A DNA stretch of 64,000 nt from RGIG5472 sp051867615 (GCA_051867615.1 JBJDYU010000044.1:76929-140928); one strand, 5' to 3'; counted from the stretch's first letter, positions 17,937 through 27,220 are shown. Translations and numbers: made by a program. The notes: a model not told the origin generated them from the sequence alone.

Positions 17937-17965
17937 TTGTAGTTCCTTTGGAAAAATGTTATAAT
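17937..17965 (+). promoter_or_regulatory. promoter of the DUF975 gene
   Basis: TTGTAG (17937-17942), 17-nt spacer, TATAAT (17960-17965), 37 nt before the ATG. It is divergent from the rnf promoter. Confidence 0.75.
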
Positions 17966-18002
17966 TCCACGAGAATCATCACTGCACGCAAGGAGGCGTA
18001 CC

Positions 18003-18743
18003 ATGTTCATCCGTTCCGAGATCAAAAGAGAGGCCCGGGAGCTTCTCCGCCGCGCCCAGCCGCCGGTGGCGCGCTTCGCGGCGCTGCTGCTGCTCGTCAG
18101 CGCGGCGCTGAATCTGGCGGACCTGTTCTGCTCCGGCTCCACCTATGAATCGCTGCTGCGCTCCGGCCCCATCGGCATTTTCGTCTATATCCTGACAGGA
18201 CTGATCTCCCTGCTGCTGGAAGCGGGCCGGGCGGAATACTGTCTCGCCGCCCGCCGGGGAGAGCCGTCGGCCTACGCCGATCTGTTTTACGGCTTCTCCT
18301 TCGCCTTCCGCTTCATCGCCCTGCTGGTGCTGGAGTCGCTGCTGGTGGCCCTGGGCTTTTTGCTGTTCATCGTTCCGGGCTTTATCCTGCTCTACCGCTA
18401 CCGCTTCGCGCTCTACATCCTCTGCGAGGACCCGCAGACAGGCGTGCGGGAGGCCCTGCGCCGCAGCGCGGCGGAGCTGAAGGGCTTTAAGTCGGAGCTG
18501 TTTTTGCTGGACCTGAGCTTTCTCGGCTGGGCGTTGCTGTGCTCCCTGCCCATGGGCATCTGGCAGTATATGCAGTACTACACGCTGCTGACGGTGGGCC
18601 TGCCCGACGCGGCGGTGGTGCTCATCCGCACGCTGCTGTCCTTCCCCACGGTGCTGCTGGCCTTTTACCGCAGCCTGGCGGAGCTGGGCCTGCGCGAGCG
18701 CATTTTGCAGTACAAGCAGCCGGACTCCGCCGCCCCTTTCTGA
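18003..18743 (+). CDS. DUF975 family integral membrane protein
   Basis: 246 aa with about five to six hydrophobic segments (near residues 20-40, 55-75, 100-130, 165-190, 200-220). The pattern MFIRSEIKREARELL at the N-terminus, the conserved FIVPGFILLYRYRFALYIL...EDP block and REALRRSAAELKGFKSELFLLDLSFLGW identify the DUF975 family of Firmicutes, whose function is unknown. AAGGAGGCG precedes the ATG. It is a single gene between its own promoter and a strong terminator. Confidence 0.85.
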   Translation: MFIRSEIKREARELLRRAQPPVARFAALLLLVSAALNLADLFCSGSTYESLLRSGPIGIFVYILTGLISLLLEAGRAEYCLAARRGEPSAYADLFYGFSFAFRFIALLVLESLLVALGFLLFIVPGFILLYRYRFALYILCEDPQTGVREALRRSAAELKGFKSELFLLDLSFLGWALLCSLPMGIWQYMQYYTLLTVGLPDAAVVLIRTLLSFPTVLLAFYRSLAELGLRERILQYKQPDSAAPF

Positions 18744-18810
18744 TGCGGCGCTTCGCCCGAAAAGTCCCGCTGAAGCCCGATCCTGCATTCCTGTCCTGTA
18801 CTATTATAAT

Positions 18811-18844
18811 GAAAGACGGAGGCGTTCATACGCCTCCGTCTTTC
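18811..18844. terminator. bidirectional terminator after the DUF975 gene
   Basis: 14-bp perfect stem GAAAGACGGAGGCG / CGCCTCCGTCTTTC with a 6-nt loop, 67 nt after the stop. Confidence 0.75.
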
Positions 18845-18876
18845 CGTATCTTTACTTAAGAATTTAAGCAGCCGCA

Positions 18877-18914
18877 AAAAAGGATCCGCCCCATTCCAAT
18901 GAGCCGGGTCCTTT
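18877..18914 (-). terminator. terminator-like hairpin, minus orientation
   Basis: Arms AAAGGATCCG (18879-18888) and CGGGTCCTTT (18905-18914), one wobble. The run AAAAAA at 18876-18881 would read as a U-tract on the minus strand, but no minus-strand gene feeds it here. It marks the border where GC content falls into the AraC block. Confidence 0.4.
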
Positions 18915-19013
18915 CCTGCTCTTGATTAAATCTAAATAATGCAGCAGAACAAATTGACTTTTTCCCCGCAAACCGATAGCATAATAACAGCACTTTTCTG
19001 GTGGTGGGTTGAA

Positions 19014-19937
19014 ATGAAGCATTTACAGAGCATTGAATTGAATGAACACAGCAAAGAAGAAATCCTCCCCGAATTTGCGTCGGATTTTCCTTACATTGCC
19101 ACCTGTGCGGAACTGGATAAATACACCGGGCCTATCGTGCCTTGGCATTGGCACAGAACAGTGGAGCTGTTTTATATGGGAAGCGGAACCCTGGAATACA
19201 CCACGCCAAATGGGAAGTGGGTATTTCCGGCAGGTTCTGGCGGCTTTGTTAATTCCAATGTGCTGCATATCACCCAGGTGGTACCTTCTTACGATCGCAC
19301 GGTTCAACTGTTACATCTGTTCGTTCCTTCGTTTTTGTCCGGGGAGCATGGAAGCCGCATGGAATCAAAGTACATCCTGCCGCTGACTGCGGCACCCGGC
19401 GTGGAAATGATTCCTCTGTACCCGGCCGATCCTATACAGGCAGAGATTTTGGCGGACATCAGGCAAGCTTTTGACCTGTCTGAACAGGAGTGGGGCTATG
19501 AATTCAAGCTGCGGGAGGCCCTTGCCCATATCTGGCTGAAACTCTTTGCGCAAGTCCGTCCTATGATGGAACAAGGCGGCATCAGCAAGGCTTCCGATGA
19601 CAAGATCAAGATGCTGATGGTCTATATCCACGAGCATTTTCAGGAGCCGATCTCCGTTGCCCAGCTGGCGCAGGCTATCCATGTCAGCAAGCGCGCCTGT
19701 TTCCGCCTGTTCCAGGAAAATCTTCACATGACCCCGGTGGAGTATATCCGAAACTGCCGCCTGCAAAAAGCTTGTCAGATGCTTGCCAAAAGCAAAGAGC
19801 CGATTGCGCAAATCGCATACAGTTGCAGCCTTGGTTCAAGCAGCTATTTCGGCAAGATCTTTCGGGAGGCGTTTGGCTGTTCCCCCAAAGAATATCGTAA
19901 GCGTTGGCACGATAGTGATAAAAATGGTCGCCAATAA
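19014..19937 (+). CDS. AraC family transcriptional regulator
   Basis: 307 aa from ATG 19014 (MKHLQSIELNEHS). The N-terminal cupin-like sensor half contains IVPWHWHRTVELFYMGSGTLEYT, where the histidines form the usual beta-barrel pocket. The C-terminal third has two helix-turn-helix motifs: ISVAQLAQAIHVSKRACFRLF, then EPIAQIAYSCSLGSSSYFGKIF with the closing FGCSPKEYRK. Ligand unknown. Codon use and GC are clearly lower than in flanking genes. It heads a same-strand block of an HD protein, an orphan and a YgjV-like gene and may control it (inference from position). Confidence 0.9.
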   Translation: MKHLQSIELNEHSKEEILPEFASDFPYIATCAELDKYTGPIVPWHWHRTVELFYMGSGTLEYTTPNGKWVFPAGSGGFVNSNVLHITQVVPSYDRTVQLLHLFVPSFLSGEHGSRMESKYILPLTAAPGVEMIPLYPADPIQAEILADIRQAFDLSEQEWGYEFKLREALAHIWLKLFAQVRPMMEQGGISKASDDKIKMLMVYIHEHFQEPISVAQLAQAIHVSKRACFRLFQENLHMTPVEYIRNCRLQKACQMLAKSKEPIAQIAYSCSLGSSSYFGKIFREAFGCSPKEYRKRWHDSDKNGRQ

Positions 19938-20071
19938 TATATTGATTGCGCTATTATCGCGCTATACTGTCAACAAGGAACATGGAACGCCCCGCTCTCA
20001 TCTCTTTTCCTGACTTCTTTGGCGGGGCTGGTGTGAACCAGTCTCGTTTTTACGCAAGGGAGGATTGGCAA

Positions 20072-20671
20072 ATGCAGCCTACCCGTTCGGTCGCCGAGAA
20101 AACCCTAGCACAGGCGCACGCATCCAATCCCGGCCCCTGGGCAGACCACTCGCGCTATGTGGCGCTGGCCTGCCGGAATATCGCCGAAAACTGCCCGCAT
20201 CTGGACGCAGATACCGCCTATATCTTGGGACTGCTCCATGACATTGGAAGATACGCGGGCGTCAGTTCAGAGCGCCATCTGATTGACGGCTATCGTTACT
20301 GCATGGAGAGAGGCTGGACCAAGGCAGCACAGATCTGCATTTCCCACGCCTTTATGGTGAAGGGCATTTCTTCTTCCATCGGTGTCTTTGATATGCCGCC
20401 GGAGGACAAAGCGTTTCTGGCTGAGTTCGTAAAAAACGCCGTCTATGATGACTACGACTATCTCGTGCAGCTTTGTGATGCGCTGGCGCTGCCCACAGGC
20501 TTTTGTCTGTTGGAAAAACGGTTTGTAGATGTGACGATTCGCTACGGTACCCACCCGGCTACCGTTGACCGGTGGAAAGCGGTCCTGCATATCAAACGCC
20601 ACTTTGAAGATATAATGGGGCGTTCTGTTTATGAACTGCTTCCCGGTGTGGTGGAAAACAGTTTCCGTTGA
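20072..20671 (+). CDS. HD-domain phosphohydrolase
   Basis: 199 aa. The HD signature is His26 (WADHSRYV), His56-Asp57 in YILGLLHDIGRYAG, with later His/Asp residues in CISHAFMVKG and YDYLVQLCDALALPTG. This is the arrangement of metal-dependent phosphohydrolases such as YqeK- or HDIG-type nucleotidases. The substrate is unknown. The start at 20072 has AGGGAGG 10 nt upstream; the open frame before it has no ribosome site. It lies between the AraC regulator and a 78-aa orphan, with 12 nt to the latter, so they are likely co-transcribed. Confidence 0.85.
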   Translation: MQPTRSVAEKTLAQAHASNPGPWADHSRYVALACRNIAENCPHLDADTAYILGLLHDIGRYAGVSSERHLIDGYRYCMERGWTKAAQICISHAFMVKGISSSIGVFDMPPEDKAFLAEFVKNAVYDDYDYLVQLCDALALPTGFCLLEKRFVDVTIRYGTHPATVDRWKAVLHIKRHFEDIMGRSVYELLPGVVENSFR

Positions 20672-20683
20672 TAGGAGCTGCCT

Positions 20684-20920
20684 ATGATTCAGCGTCTGTG
20701 TGTTTGTGGAGAGCGGCTCTGGCCAGCTCTGCTGCATTGCAAGGCTCCGGTTTATCTGCCGGATCAGGAGCACAGTGATCTCCGCTTCCTTTCCGCTGCG
20801 CAAAGGGAAGCGGTGCTCTCCGCCGCCCAAAAGGATCGAGCCCCAATCGCCCTGTATTTCAGCGACACGCAGGACTACATCCGCTTTGTCCTGGCGTATC
20901 TGCTTGTGGAGACTCCCTGA
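20684..20920 (+). CDS. hypothetical protein, 78 aa
   Basis: Short protein with an N-terminal Cys pair (CVCGERLW), a second Cys (LLHCKAP) and a hydrophobic C-terminal stretch (YIRFVLAYLLVE). I do not recognise a family. AGGAG sits 8 nt before the ATG, and the gene follows the HD-domain gene by 12 nt, which argues for real translation in the same transcript. It has the same lower GC as its neighbours. Confidence 0.6.
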   Translation: MIQRLCVCGERLWPALLHCKAPVYLPDQEHSDLRFLSAAQREAVLSAAQKDRAPIALYFSDTQDYIRFVLAYLLVETP

Positions 20921-20966
20921 TTTATGTTGCAGCCTTGTGCAGAAATGAATTCAGGAGACTTTTTAT

Positions 20967-21533
20967 ATGTATCTTTTAGGACAGTGCTGCGGCGTGATCG
21001 GGACAATTATTACAATCGTCCAGCCGCAATTTAAGAAAAAAGAGCAAATATTGATTTGCTGTATTCTTGTCAACACGATGAATGCATTGAATTTTGCTTT
21101 GATCGGTCAGACCGGGTCTGCGGTTTTCCTGTGTCTGGTTGCGATTGTTCAATCCATGGTCTCCATTTGGCATGAGCGGCGGGGAACAGGAATATCTTCT
21201 CTGGAAACCATTTTGTTTTTCATCCTCTATGTGGGTTTCGGTTTTTACGGAATGATTACCTCCGAGGGTTTTGTGTGGGCAATCAATCGGCACAATTTAC
21301 TGGAACTCCTCCCCATTATTGGCGCGCTGATGCTTATGCTGTCGGTTTTTGCTAAGGGCGAACAGAGAACACGGCTGTTTCTGTTGTTCAATGGTGCGGC
21401 GTGGGCCGTGTATACAGCAGCCATTGGAGCCGCTGCTTTCTTCACAGCCGTGGCGGCCATGCTTTCTTCCATGATTGCCTTGCGGAAGTATCGCACTTCT
21501 TCTGCCCATGCGCCATCGCAGAATAAAAATTAA
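20967..21533 (+). CDS. YgjV-like inner membrane protein
   Basis: 188-aa, mostly hydrophobic protein with about six membrane segments. The pattern LLGQCCGVIGTIITIVQPQFKKKEQILICCILVNTMNALNFALIGQ resembles the Imp-YgjV family (Pfam PF10688), which has no established function. CAGGAGA lies before the ATG. It is the last gene of the AT-richer block and its stop overlaps the start of a strong terminator hairpin. Confidence 0.75.
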   Translation: MYLLGQCCGVIGTIITIVQPQFKKKEQILICCILVNTMNALNFALIGQTGSAVFLCLVAIVQSMVSIWHERRGTGISSLETILFFILYVGFGFYGMITSEGFVWAINRHNLLELLPIIGALMLMLSVFAKGEQRTRLFLLFNGAAWAVYTAAIGAAAFFTAVAAMLSSMIALRKYRTSSAHAPSQNKN

Positions 21534-21563
21534 GGAGCGAATCTGCTGATTCGCTCCTTAATT
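21528..21563. terminator. bidirectional terminator between the YgjV-like gene and the parvulin gene
   Basis: 16-bp perfect stem (AATTAAGGAGCGAATC / GATTCGCTCCTTAATT) with a TGCT loop. It serves the plus-strand block and, from the other side, the minus-strand gene that ends at 21601. Confidence 0.8.
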
Positions 21564-21600
21564 TAATGACATTGGGGCGCATAGCTCCGCTTTTTTTGCT

Positions 21601-22755
21601 TCAGCCCACGGCTTCCTCGTCGTCCTCCGGCTCTCCCGCGTCGGAGGCAGGGGTGTTCTGCTCCGCCTCGTACGCCTCATACAGCGTCTCCCGCGCGGCG
21701 GACACATCCGCGTAGAACTGCCCCACGTCCAGCTCCGCCACCTTCTCCTCGTACAGGCTGCTGAACTCCACCTCCAGCTCTCCGGCCTGCTTCTCCAGCA
21801 GGTAGGAGAAATAGCTGCCGTCGGCCACCAGTTCCTCCTGCGTCAAAGCCTTGCGCAGCAGGATGTGATAGCCGTAATCGCTCTCCACGATGCCGCTGAT
21901 TTCGCCCTCCTCCAGGGCGGCGGCCGCTTCCTCAAACTCCGGCACCATCTCGCCGGGGCCATACACATAGCCGTCGGGATAATAGCTGCGGCCGGGGTCC
22001 TCGCTGTACTCGTCCGCAAGCTGGGCAAACAGCGTCTCCAGCTCTCCGCTCTCCGCCGCCTGCAGCTGGAGGAGCAGCTCCTGCGCCTTGGCGTACTGCG
22101 CCTGCCGGGTCTCCTCGTCCAGCTCCTCGCCGGTGAGAACGTCCTGAGTGGCCAGGAGGATATGGTCGGCCTTCATCAGGCCCTCGTCCTTCACATAGGC
22201 GGCCAGCTCCTCCTCCGTGGGATACAGGGCGCCGCCCTCCTCCGTGGTGGAAAGCTGCAGCATATTGTAGTACTCAAAGGCCGTGTAGAAGTACTCCATG
22301 GTCTCCCGGGTAACGCCCATGTAGTCAAAGCCGAAGTCCCCGTACTGCTCCTCGTAGGCCGCGATCTCCTCCTCGATCTCGGCAGCGGCCTCCTCGGAGA
22401 TGGTCAGGCCGTTCTCCGCCGCCCACTTTTCCACCAGGCAGTATTCCCTGGCGGTCTCCAGCGCGAAATCCCGGCAGGACTGGGCATAGGTCAGCCCCTC
22501 GCTGACCTCCTCGTCAAAGGCATCCGCCCCCACATACAGGGCGGCGTTGTACGCGGCGTTATACAGCCAGTAGAAATACCGCTCCGCGGTGACGTCCACG
22601 CCGTCCACCCGCAGCAGCACCGCGTCAGGACTGACGCCGGTGGCGTCGTAATAGATGCCGTCCGTGCGGCTGCCCTGGCTCATGCCGCAGCCGGCCAGCG
22701 CCGCCGTCAGCGCCAGGGCCATCAGAAACGCCGCCGCTCTCTTACCAAACTTCAT
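21601..22755 (-). CDS. parvulin-type peptidyl-prolyl isomerase lipoprotein (PrsA/SurA-like)
   Basis: 384 aa. The signal peptide MKFGKRAAAFLMALALTAALAGCG ends in a lipobox (LAGC), so the mature protein is tethered outside the membrane. A SurA-N-like helical region is followed by a PPIC domain: MKADHILLATQD, FAQLADEYSEDPG, GEMVPEFEEAA and SDYGYHILLRK. The C-terminus is acidic. It likely folds exported proteins. The start at 22755 has GGAAAGGAG upstream. It lies directly downstream of mfd, as parvulin genes do in many Clostridia. Confidence 0.9.
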   Translation of the reverse strand: MKFGKRAAAFLMALALTAALAGCGMSQGSRTDGIYYDATGVSPDAVLLRVDGVDVTAERYFYWLYNAAYNAALYVGADAFDEEVSEGLTYAQSCRDFALETAREYCLVEKWAAENGLTISEEAAAEIEEEIAAYEEQYGDFGFDYMGVTRETMEYFYTAFEYYNMLQLSTTEEGGALYPTEEELAAYVKDEGLMKADHILLATQDVLTGEELDEETRQAQYAKAQELLLQLQAAESGELETLFAQLADEYSEDPGRSYYPDGYVYGPGEMVPEFEEAAAALEEGEISGIVESDYGYHILLRKALTQEELVADGSYFSYLLEKQAGELEVEFSSLYEEKVAELDVGQFYADVSAARETLYEAYEAEQNTPASDAGEPEDDEEAVG

Positions 22756-22847
22756 GTTTTTGTTCTCCTTTCCGACCGGCAGGAACGCCGGCCGCGCAAA
22801 ACTCATATAAGCGCTCTGCCCGCGCCGCGCGCAGGCCAAGCGCTGCT

Positions 22848-22876
22848 ATTGTACCGCTCCGGCAGGGAAAAAGCAA
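22848..22876 (-). promoter_or_regulatory. promoter of the parvulin gene
   Basis: Minus-strand TTGCTT (22876-22871), 17-nt spacer, TACAAT (22853-22848), starting right after the mfd stop codon. Confidence 0.6.
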
Positions 22877-22878
22877 CG

Positions 22879-25800
22879 TCAATCTGCGCCGCCCGCGGCC
22901 TCCCGGGTCATTTTCAGGTCCTCCACCAGGGCCAGCGTGCTCTCCAGCACGTCCTCGCCCTTTCTCAGCCGCAGGGACAGCCCCGGCTCCTCTCCCGCCA
23001 GCAGCCGCAGCCTGCCCCGGTATTTCGCAAGGCCGCACACGGCGGCAAGGCTCTGCACGTCCACCTCTCCCAGACGCAGCAGCACCGTCTCTCCCTTCTG
23101 GGTGATGTCCGCCACGCCCGCCTCCACGGCGGCGGCGCGCAGCAGCGCCACGTCCAGCAGCGCCAGCACGCTCTTTGGCGGCTCGCCGTAGCGGTCCGTC
23201 AGCTCGTCCAGCACGTCGTCCGCGTCCGCAGCGCCCCGGATAGCGGCGATGCGGCGGTAGAGGTCCATACGCTGCTCCGGCGAGGGGACGTAGCGCTCGG
23301 GGATGTTGGCGCTGACCGTGAGGTCGGCGGAGCATTCCAGCTTTTTCTTCGGCGTTTCGCCCTGCTCCTCCAGCACCGCCTCCTGCAGGAGCTGGAGATA
23401 CATATCATAGCCCACGCTCATCATATAGCCGCTCTGCTCCGGGCCCAGCAGATTGCCCGCGCCCCGGATCTCCAGATCCCGCATGGCGATCTTGAAGCCG
23501 CTGCCGAACTCCACATACTCCCGGATAGCACCCAGACGCTTCGCCGCCACCTCGGTCAGCACCTTGGCCGGGCGGTAGGTCATGTAGGCGTAGGCCCGGC
23601 GGGCGCTGCGGCCGATGCGGCCCCGGATCTGGTGCAGTTGGGCAAGGCCCAGCCTGTCCGCGTCCTCGATGATGAGGGTGTTGACGTTGGGGATGTCGAT
23701 GCCCGTTTCGATGATGGTGGTGCAGACCAGCACGTCCGCGTCGCCGTCCACCATCTTCTGCATGACGGAGGAAAGCTCCTGCTCGCTGAGCTTGCCGTGG
23801 GCGGTCAGGACCCGCGCCTCCTCCCCCAGCATATTTTTGAGCCTTGCCGCGGTCATGTCGATGCTCTCCACCCGGTTATGCAGGTAATAGACCTGCCCGC
23901 CCCGGGCGATCTCCCGGCGGATGGCGTCCAGCAGCACCGGCCACTCATGCTCCAGCACATAGGTCTGCACCGGCTGGCGCTCCCTCGGCGGCTCCTCGAT
24001 GGTGCTCATGTCCCGGATGCCGGAGAGGGCCATGTTCAGCGTCCGGGGGATGGGCGTGGCGGAGAGCGTCAGCACGTCCACCTGCCGGGACAGCTCCTTG
24101 AGCTTTTCCTTGTGGGTCACGCCGAAGCGCTGCTCCTCGTCGATGACGAGCAGCCCTAAGTCCTTGAATTGAATGCCCTTCTGCAGCAGCCGGTGGGTGC
24201 CGATGAGCAGGTCGATGCGCCCGGCGGCCAAGTCTTTCAGGATCTGCGCCGACTGCTTGGGGGTCTGGAAGCGGGACAGCACCGCCACGTTCACCGGGTA
24301 GCTGCGGAAACGGTGGAGGGCTGTGGCGTAATGCTGCTGGGCCAGCACCGTGGTAGGCACCAGAATGGCGGCCTGCTTGCCGTCCAGCACGCACTTCATC
24401 ACCGCCCGCAGGGCCACCTCCGTCTTGCCGTAGCCCACGTCCCCGCAGAGGAGGCGATCCATAGGCACGGGCCGCTCCATGTCCCGCTTGATCTCCTCGA
24501 TGCAGCGCAGCTGGTCGTCCGTCTCCTCATACTCGAAGGCCTCCTCAAACTCCTGCTGCCAGGGAGAATCCGGGGAGAATGCGTAGCCCGGGCGGCGCTG
24601 CCGCTCGGCGTAGAGCGCGATCAGCCCCTTGGCCAGATCCTTGGCCGCTGCCTTGGCCTTGCGGGTTGCTCTGGCCCAGTCTGTGCCGCCCAGGCGGCTG
24701 AGCTTGGTCTTTTCCGGCTCCTCGCCGCCGCCGATGTACTTGCTCACAAGGTCCAGGCTGGTGGCGGGAACATACAGGCAGTCGCTGCCCGCGTAGGCGA
24801 TCTTGATGTAGTCCTTTTCCACGCCGTCCACCGGCATCCGCTGGATGCCCACGAAGCGGCCCACGCCGTGGTGGGCGTGCACCACCAGATCGCCGGGCGT
24901 CAGGTCCGTAAAGGACTGGATGCGCCGGCGGCTGTCGTCCTTCCCGGCGGACGCGCGCTTCTTTTTGCCGCCCTGGGCGAGAAGCTGTCCCTCCGTCAGC
25001 ACCGCGAGGCGCAGCGCCGGATACTCCAGCCCCGCGCTGAGCGCGCCGAGGGCGATGCGCACCTCTCCCGGCTCCGGCAGACGCTTAGCCTCAAAGTCCA
25101 GCGCCGCCGTGACACCCTTTTCCCGCAGCAGCGTCTGGAGGTTCTTCGCCCGGCTCTCGCTGCCGCAGAGCACCTGCACCGCCGTGCCCTGCCGCAGATA
25201 CTGCTCCATGTCCGCCGCGGCGGTGTCGAGACTGCCGCCGTAGGAGGCGAGCTGCTTGGCCATCAGGGTCAGCAGCGTCCTCGGCGGCGCGGGATAGCGG
25301 GAGGTGGGCAGCGCGTCCAGATAACAGACGGGCCAGTCCGCGAGACGCGCTGTAAATTCGCCGCTCTCCAGCGCCAAACGGGAGAACTCGCCCGCGAGTA
25401 GCCCCTCCTCCAGCAGCGTCTCCACGTCCTGCTTCCACTCCAGCAGCGCGCCCCGCAGCCGCTCCAGCACCCGGGGCGTATCGCTCAGCACCACCAGCGC
25501 CTCCGGCGGCAGGTAGTCAAAGGCCGTGTCCATGCCGCCGTAGACCGCGGCGGCGTAGCGGTCCGCCGCGGGCAGGGACGCGCCCGCGCGCAGCAGCTCC
25601 GCGTCGCCCTGCAGCGTCCGGGCCTGGGCCTGGCCGTGTTCCTTTTTTTCATACTTCGCCGCCAGCTGCTCCAGCTTCGCCGCGAGACCCTCCCGGCCCC
25701 CCTCGGCAAAGTCCGCCAGCACCTCCTCCGCCGCCAGCACCAGGGCGTATTTCACGTTTTTCACCCGGCGCTGGGTGCCGGTGTCGAACAGGCCCATGGA

Positions 25801-26400
25801 GTCCACTTCGTCGTCGAAAAACTCACAGCGCACGGGCTGCTCCATCAGCGGCGAGAACACGTCCAGAATGCCGCCCCGCAGGGCGAACTGGCCGGGGCCT
25901 TCCACCTGCTGCGTGCGGACATAGCCCGCCCGCACCAGCCGCTCCGCAAGCTCCGCGAGATCGTACCGCCCGCCCAGCCGCAGCTCCACCGCCGTTTTCA
26001 GCAGCACCTCGCGGGGGATGGCCCGGTATAAAAGGCTCTCCACCGTAGCCACCACCGTCAGGTTTTCCTCCGTTGCCAGCCGGTACAGCGCCGCCATGCG
26101 CCGCTGCTCCCAGTTTCGGGAGGCCGCGCCGCCGCGAAGGCGCAGCTCCCGCTGGGGCAGCAGCAGCGGCTCCTTCCCCTGAAAGGTCTTTAAGTCCTCC
26201 GCCATGCGGCGGGCCTCCCGCTCGTCGCTGACGATGACGCAGGCGGGCCGCTCCGTCCGCGCCGCCACCGCCGCGGTCACATGGGCACGGTGCACGGGGC
26301 CCAGGCCCGTCATGGCCGCGGGGCAGCGCCCCGCTTCCACCGCCCGGGCCAGCTCCGCCACTTCCTCCAGCCGCAGCAGCGCGTCCCGTAAGATCTGCAT
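22879..26400 (-). CDS. mfd: transcription-repair coupling factor Mfd
   Basis: 1173-aa DNA translocase that removes stalled RNA polymerase and recruits UvrA. Domain order: UvrB-like N-terminus, RNA-polymerase interaction (CarD-like) domain at FTDLTPGDLVVHAHHGVGRFVGIQ, helicase motifs CGDVGYGKTEVALRA (Walker A), VIDEEQRFG (DEEQ box), LTLSATPIPRTLNMALSGIRDMS and the TRG-type C-terminus. The start at 26400 has AGGAGGG upstream; an in-frame ATG 81 nt earlier lacks one. Neighbouring pth and prs upstream reproduce the Bacillus prs-pth-mfd order. Confidence 0.98.
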   Translation of the reverse strand: MQILRDALLRLEEVAELARAVEAGRCPAAMTGLGPVHRAHVTAAVAARTERPACVIVSDEREARRMAEDLKTFQGKEPLLLPQRELRLRGGAASRNWEQRRMAALYRLATEENLTVVATVESLLYRAIPREVLLKTAVELRLGGRYDLAELAERLVRAGYVRTQQVEGPGQFALRGGILDVFSPLMEQPVRCEFFDDEVDSMGLFDTGTQRRVKNVKYALVLAAEEVLADFAEGGREGLAAKLEQLAAKYEKKEHGQAQARTLQGDAELLRAGASLPAADRYAAAVYGGMDTAFDYLPPEALVVLSDTPRVLERLRGALLEWKQDVETLLEEGLLAGEFSRLALESGEFTARLADWPVCYLDALPTSRYPAPPRTLLTLMAKQLASYGGSLDTAAADMEQYLRQGTAVQVLCGSESRAKNLQTLLREKGVTAALDFEAKRLPEPGEVRIALGALSAGLEYPALRLAVLTEGQLLAQGGKKKRASAGKDDSRRRIQSFTDLTPGDLVVHAHHGVGRFVGIQRMPVDGVEKDYIKIAYAGSDCLYVPATSLDLVSKYIGGGEEPEKTKLSRLGGTDWARATRKAKAAAKDLAKGLIALYAERQRRPGYAFSPDSPWQQEFEEAFEYEETDDQLRCIEEIKRDMERPVPMDRLLCGDVGYGKTEVALRAVMKCVLDGKQAAILVPTTVLAQQHYATALHRFRSYPVNVAVLSRFQTPKQSAQILKDLAAGRIDLLIGTHRLLQKGIQFKDLGLLVIDEEQRFGVTHKEKLKELSRQVDVLTLSATPIPRTLNMALSGIRDMSTIEEPPRERQPVQTYVLEHEWPVLLDAIRREIARGGQVYYLHNRVESIDMTAARLKNMLGEEARVLTAHGKLSEQELSSVMQKMVDGDADVLVCTTIIETGIDIPNVNTLIIEDADRLGLAQLHQIRGRIGRSARRAYAYMTYRPAKVLTEVAAKRLGAIREYVEFGSGFKIAMRDLEIRGAGNLLGPEQSGYMMSVGYDMYLQLLQEAVLEEQGETPKKKLECSADLTVSANIPERYVPSPEQRMDLYRRIAAIRGAADADDVLDELTDRYGEPPKSVLALLDVALLRAAAVEAGVADITQKGETVLLRLGEVDVQSLAAVCGLAKYRGRLRLLAGEEPGLSLRLRKGEDVLESTLALVEDLKMTREAAGGAD

Positions 26401-26571
26401 GGCAGTTTCCCTCCTTTTCCGCAAAGGCCCCGCCGGGGCCGCGTCTTTTTGTCGAAGCATGGTAAAATATGGCAGCTTCAACGCAGAAATGGCCCACTCC
26501 GTCCCCCGGAGGGGGAGGGGTGTGCCTTCCTATCCATATGCGCCTTGCGGCCCGAAACAGACCGCGAGGAC

Positions 26572-27165
26572 TCAGTTATACCGGTTCTGGGCCTTCTGCA
26601 CGCCCTCCCGGATCACGCACTCCGCCGCGTCCACGGCCCTTTGCAGGGCCTGATCCAGCACCTTCCGCTCGGCGGGCGTGAACTTCCCGATGACCCAGTC
26701 CACCATCTCATGCTCCGGGTGCTGGGGCGCGCCCACGCCCACCTTGATGCGCGGAAACTCCTCCGACCCCAGATGGGCGATGATGCTTTTGAGGCCGTTG
26801 TGGCCCCCGGCGCTGCCGTTGGCCCGGATGCGCAGCTTCCCCAAAGGCAGGGCCACGTCGTCCTGGATCACCAGCACCCGCTGGGGCGGCAGCTTGTAAA
26901 AGCGGGCGGCCTGGCCCACGGCCTCGCCGCTCAGATTCATGAAGGTCTGGGGCTTCATGACGAGGACCTTTTCGCCCCCCAGCGTCACCGTGCCCGTCAG
27001 GGCGCGGAATTTGAGCCGCTCCACCTTCACGCCCTTTTCCCGGGAGAGCAGGTCCGCCGCGAGAAAGCCCACGTTGTGCCGCGTCTCCGCGTACTCCCGC
27101 CCGGGATTGCCCAGGCACACCAGCAGCCAGCTGACGCTGCCGCCGCCGAATTTTCCAAGCAGCAT
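26572..27165 (-). CDS. pth: peptidyl-tRNA hydrolase
   Basis: 197-aa Pth, which recycles peptidyl-tRNA released from stalled ribosomes (SpoVC in Bacillus). Diagnostic features: CLGNPGREYAETRHNVGF with the catalytic histidine, PQTFMNLSGEAVG, and QDDVALPLGKLRIRANGSAGGHNGLKSI. The start at 27165 (MLLGKFGGG) has AAAGGAGAG; the N-terminus is about 12 residues longer than many homologues. It is between prs and mfd as in B. subtilis. Confidence 0.97.
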   Translation of the reverse strand: MLLGKFGGGSVSWLLVCLGNPGREYAETRHNVGFLAADLLSREKGVKVERLKFRALTGTVTLGGEKVLVMKPQTFMNLSGEAVGQAARFYKLPPQRVLVIQDDVALPLGKLRIRANGSAGGHNGLKSIIAHLGSEEFPRIKVGVGAPQHPEHEMVDWVIGKFTPAERKVLDQALQRAVDAAECVIREGVQKAQNRYN

Positions 27166-27220
27166 ACCCAACTCTCCTTTCCCGCGCTTTTCCGGCAAAT
27201 TTCACTGCCTGCTACAGCGC

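Noticed and set aside
18877..18914. attachment-site-like border of the AraC block
   Set aside because: The hairpin is not repeated at the other end (21528-21563) and no integrase is present.
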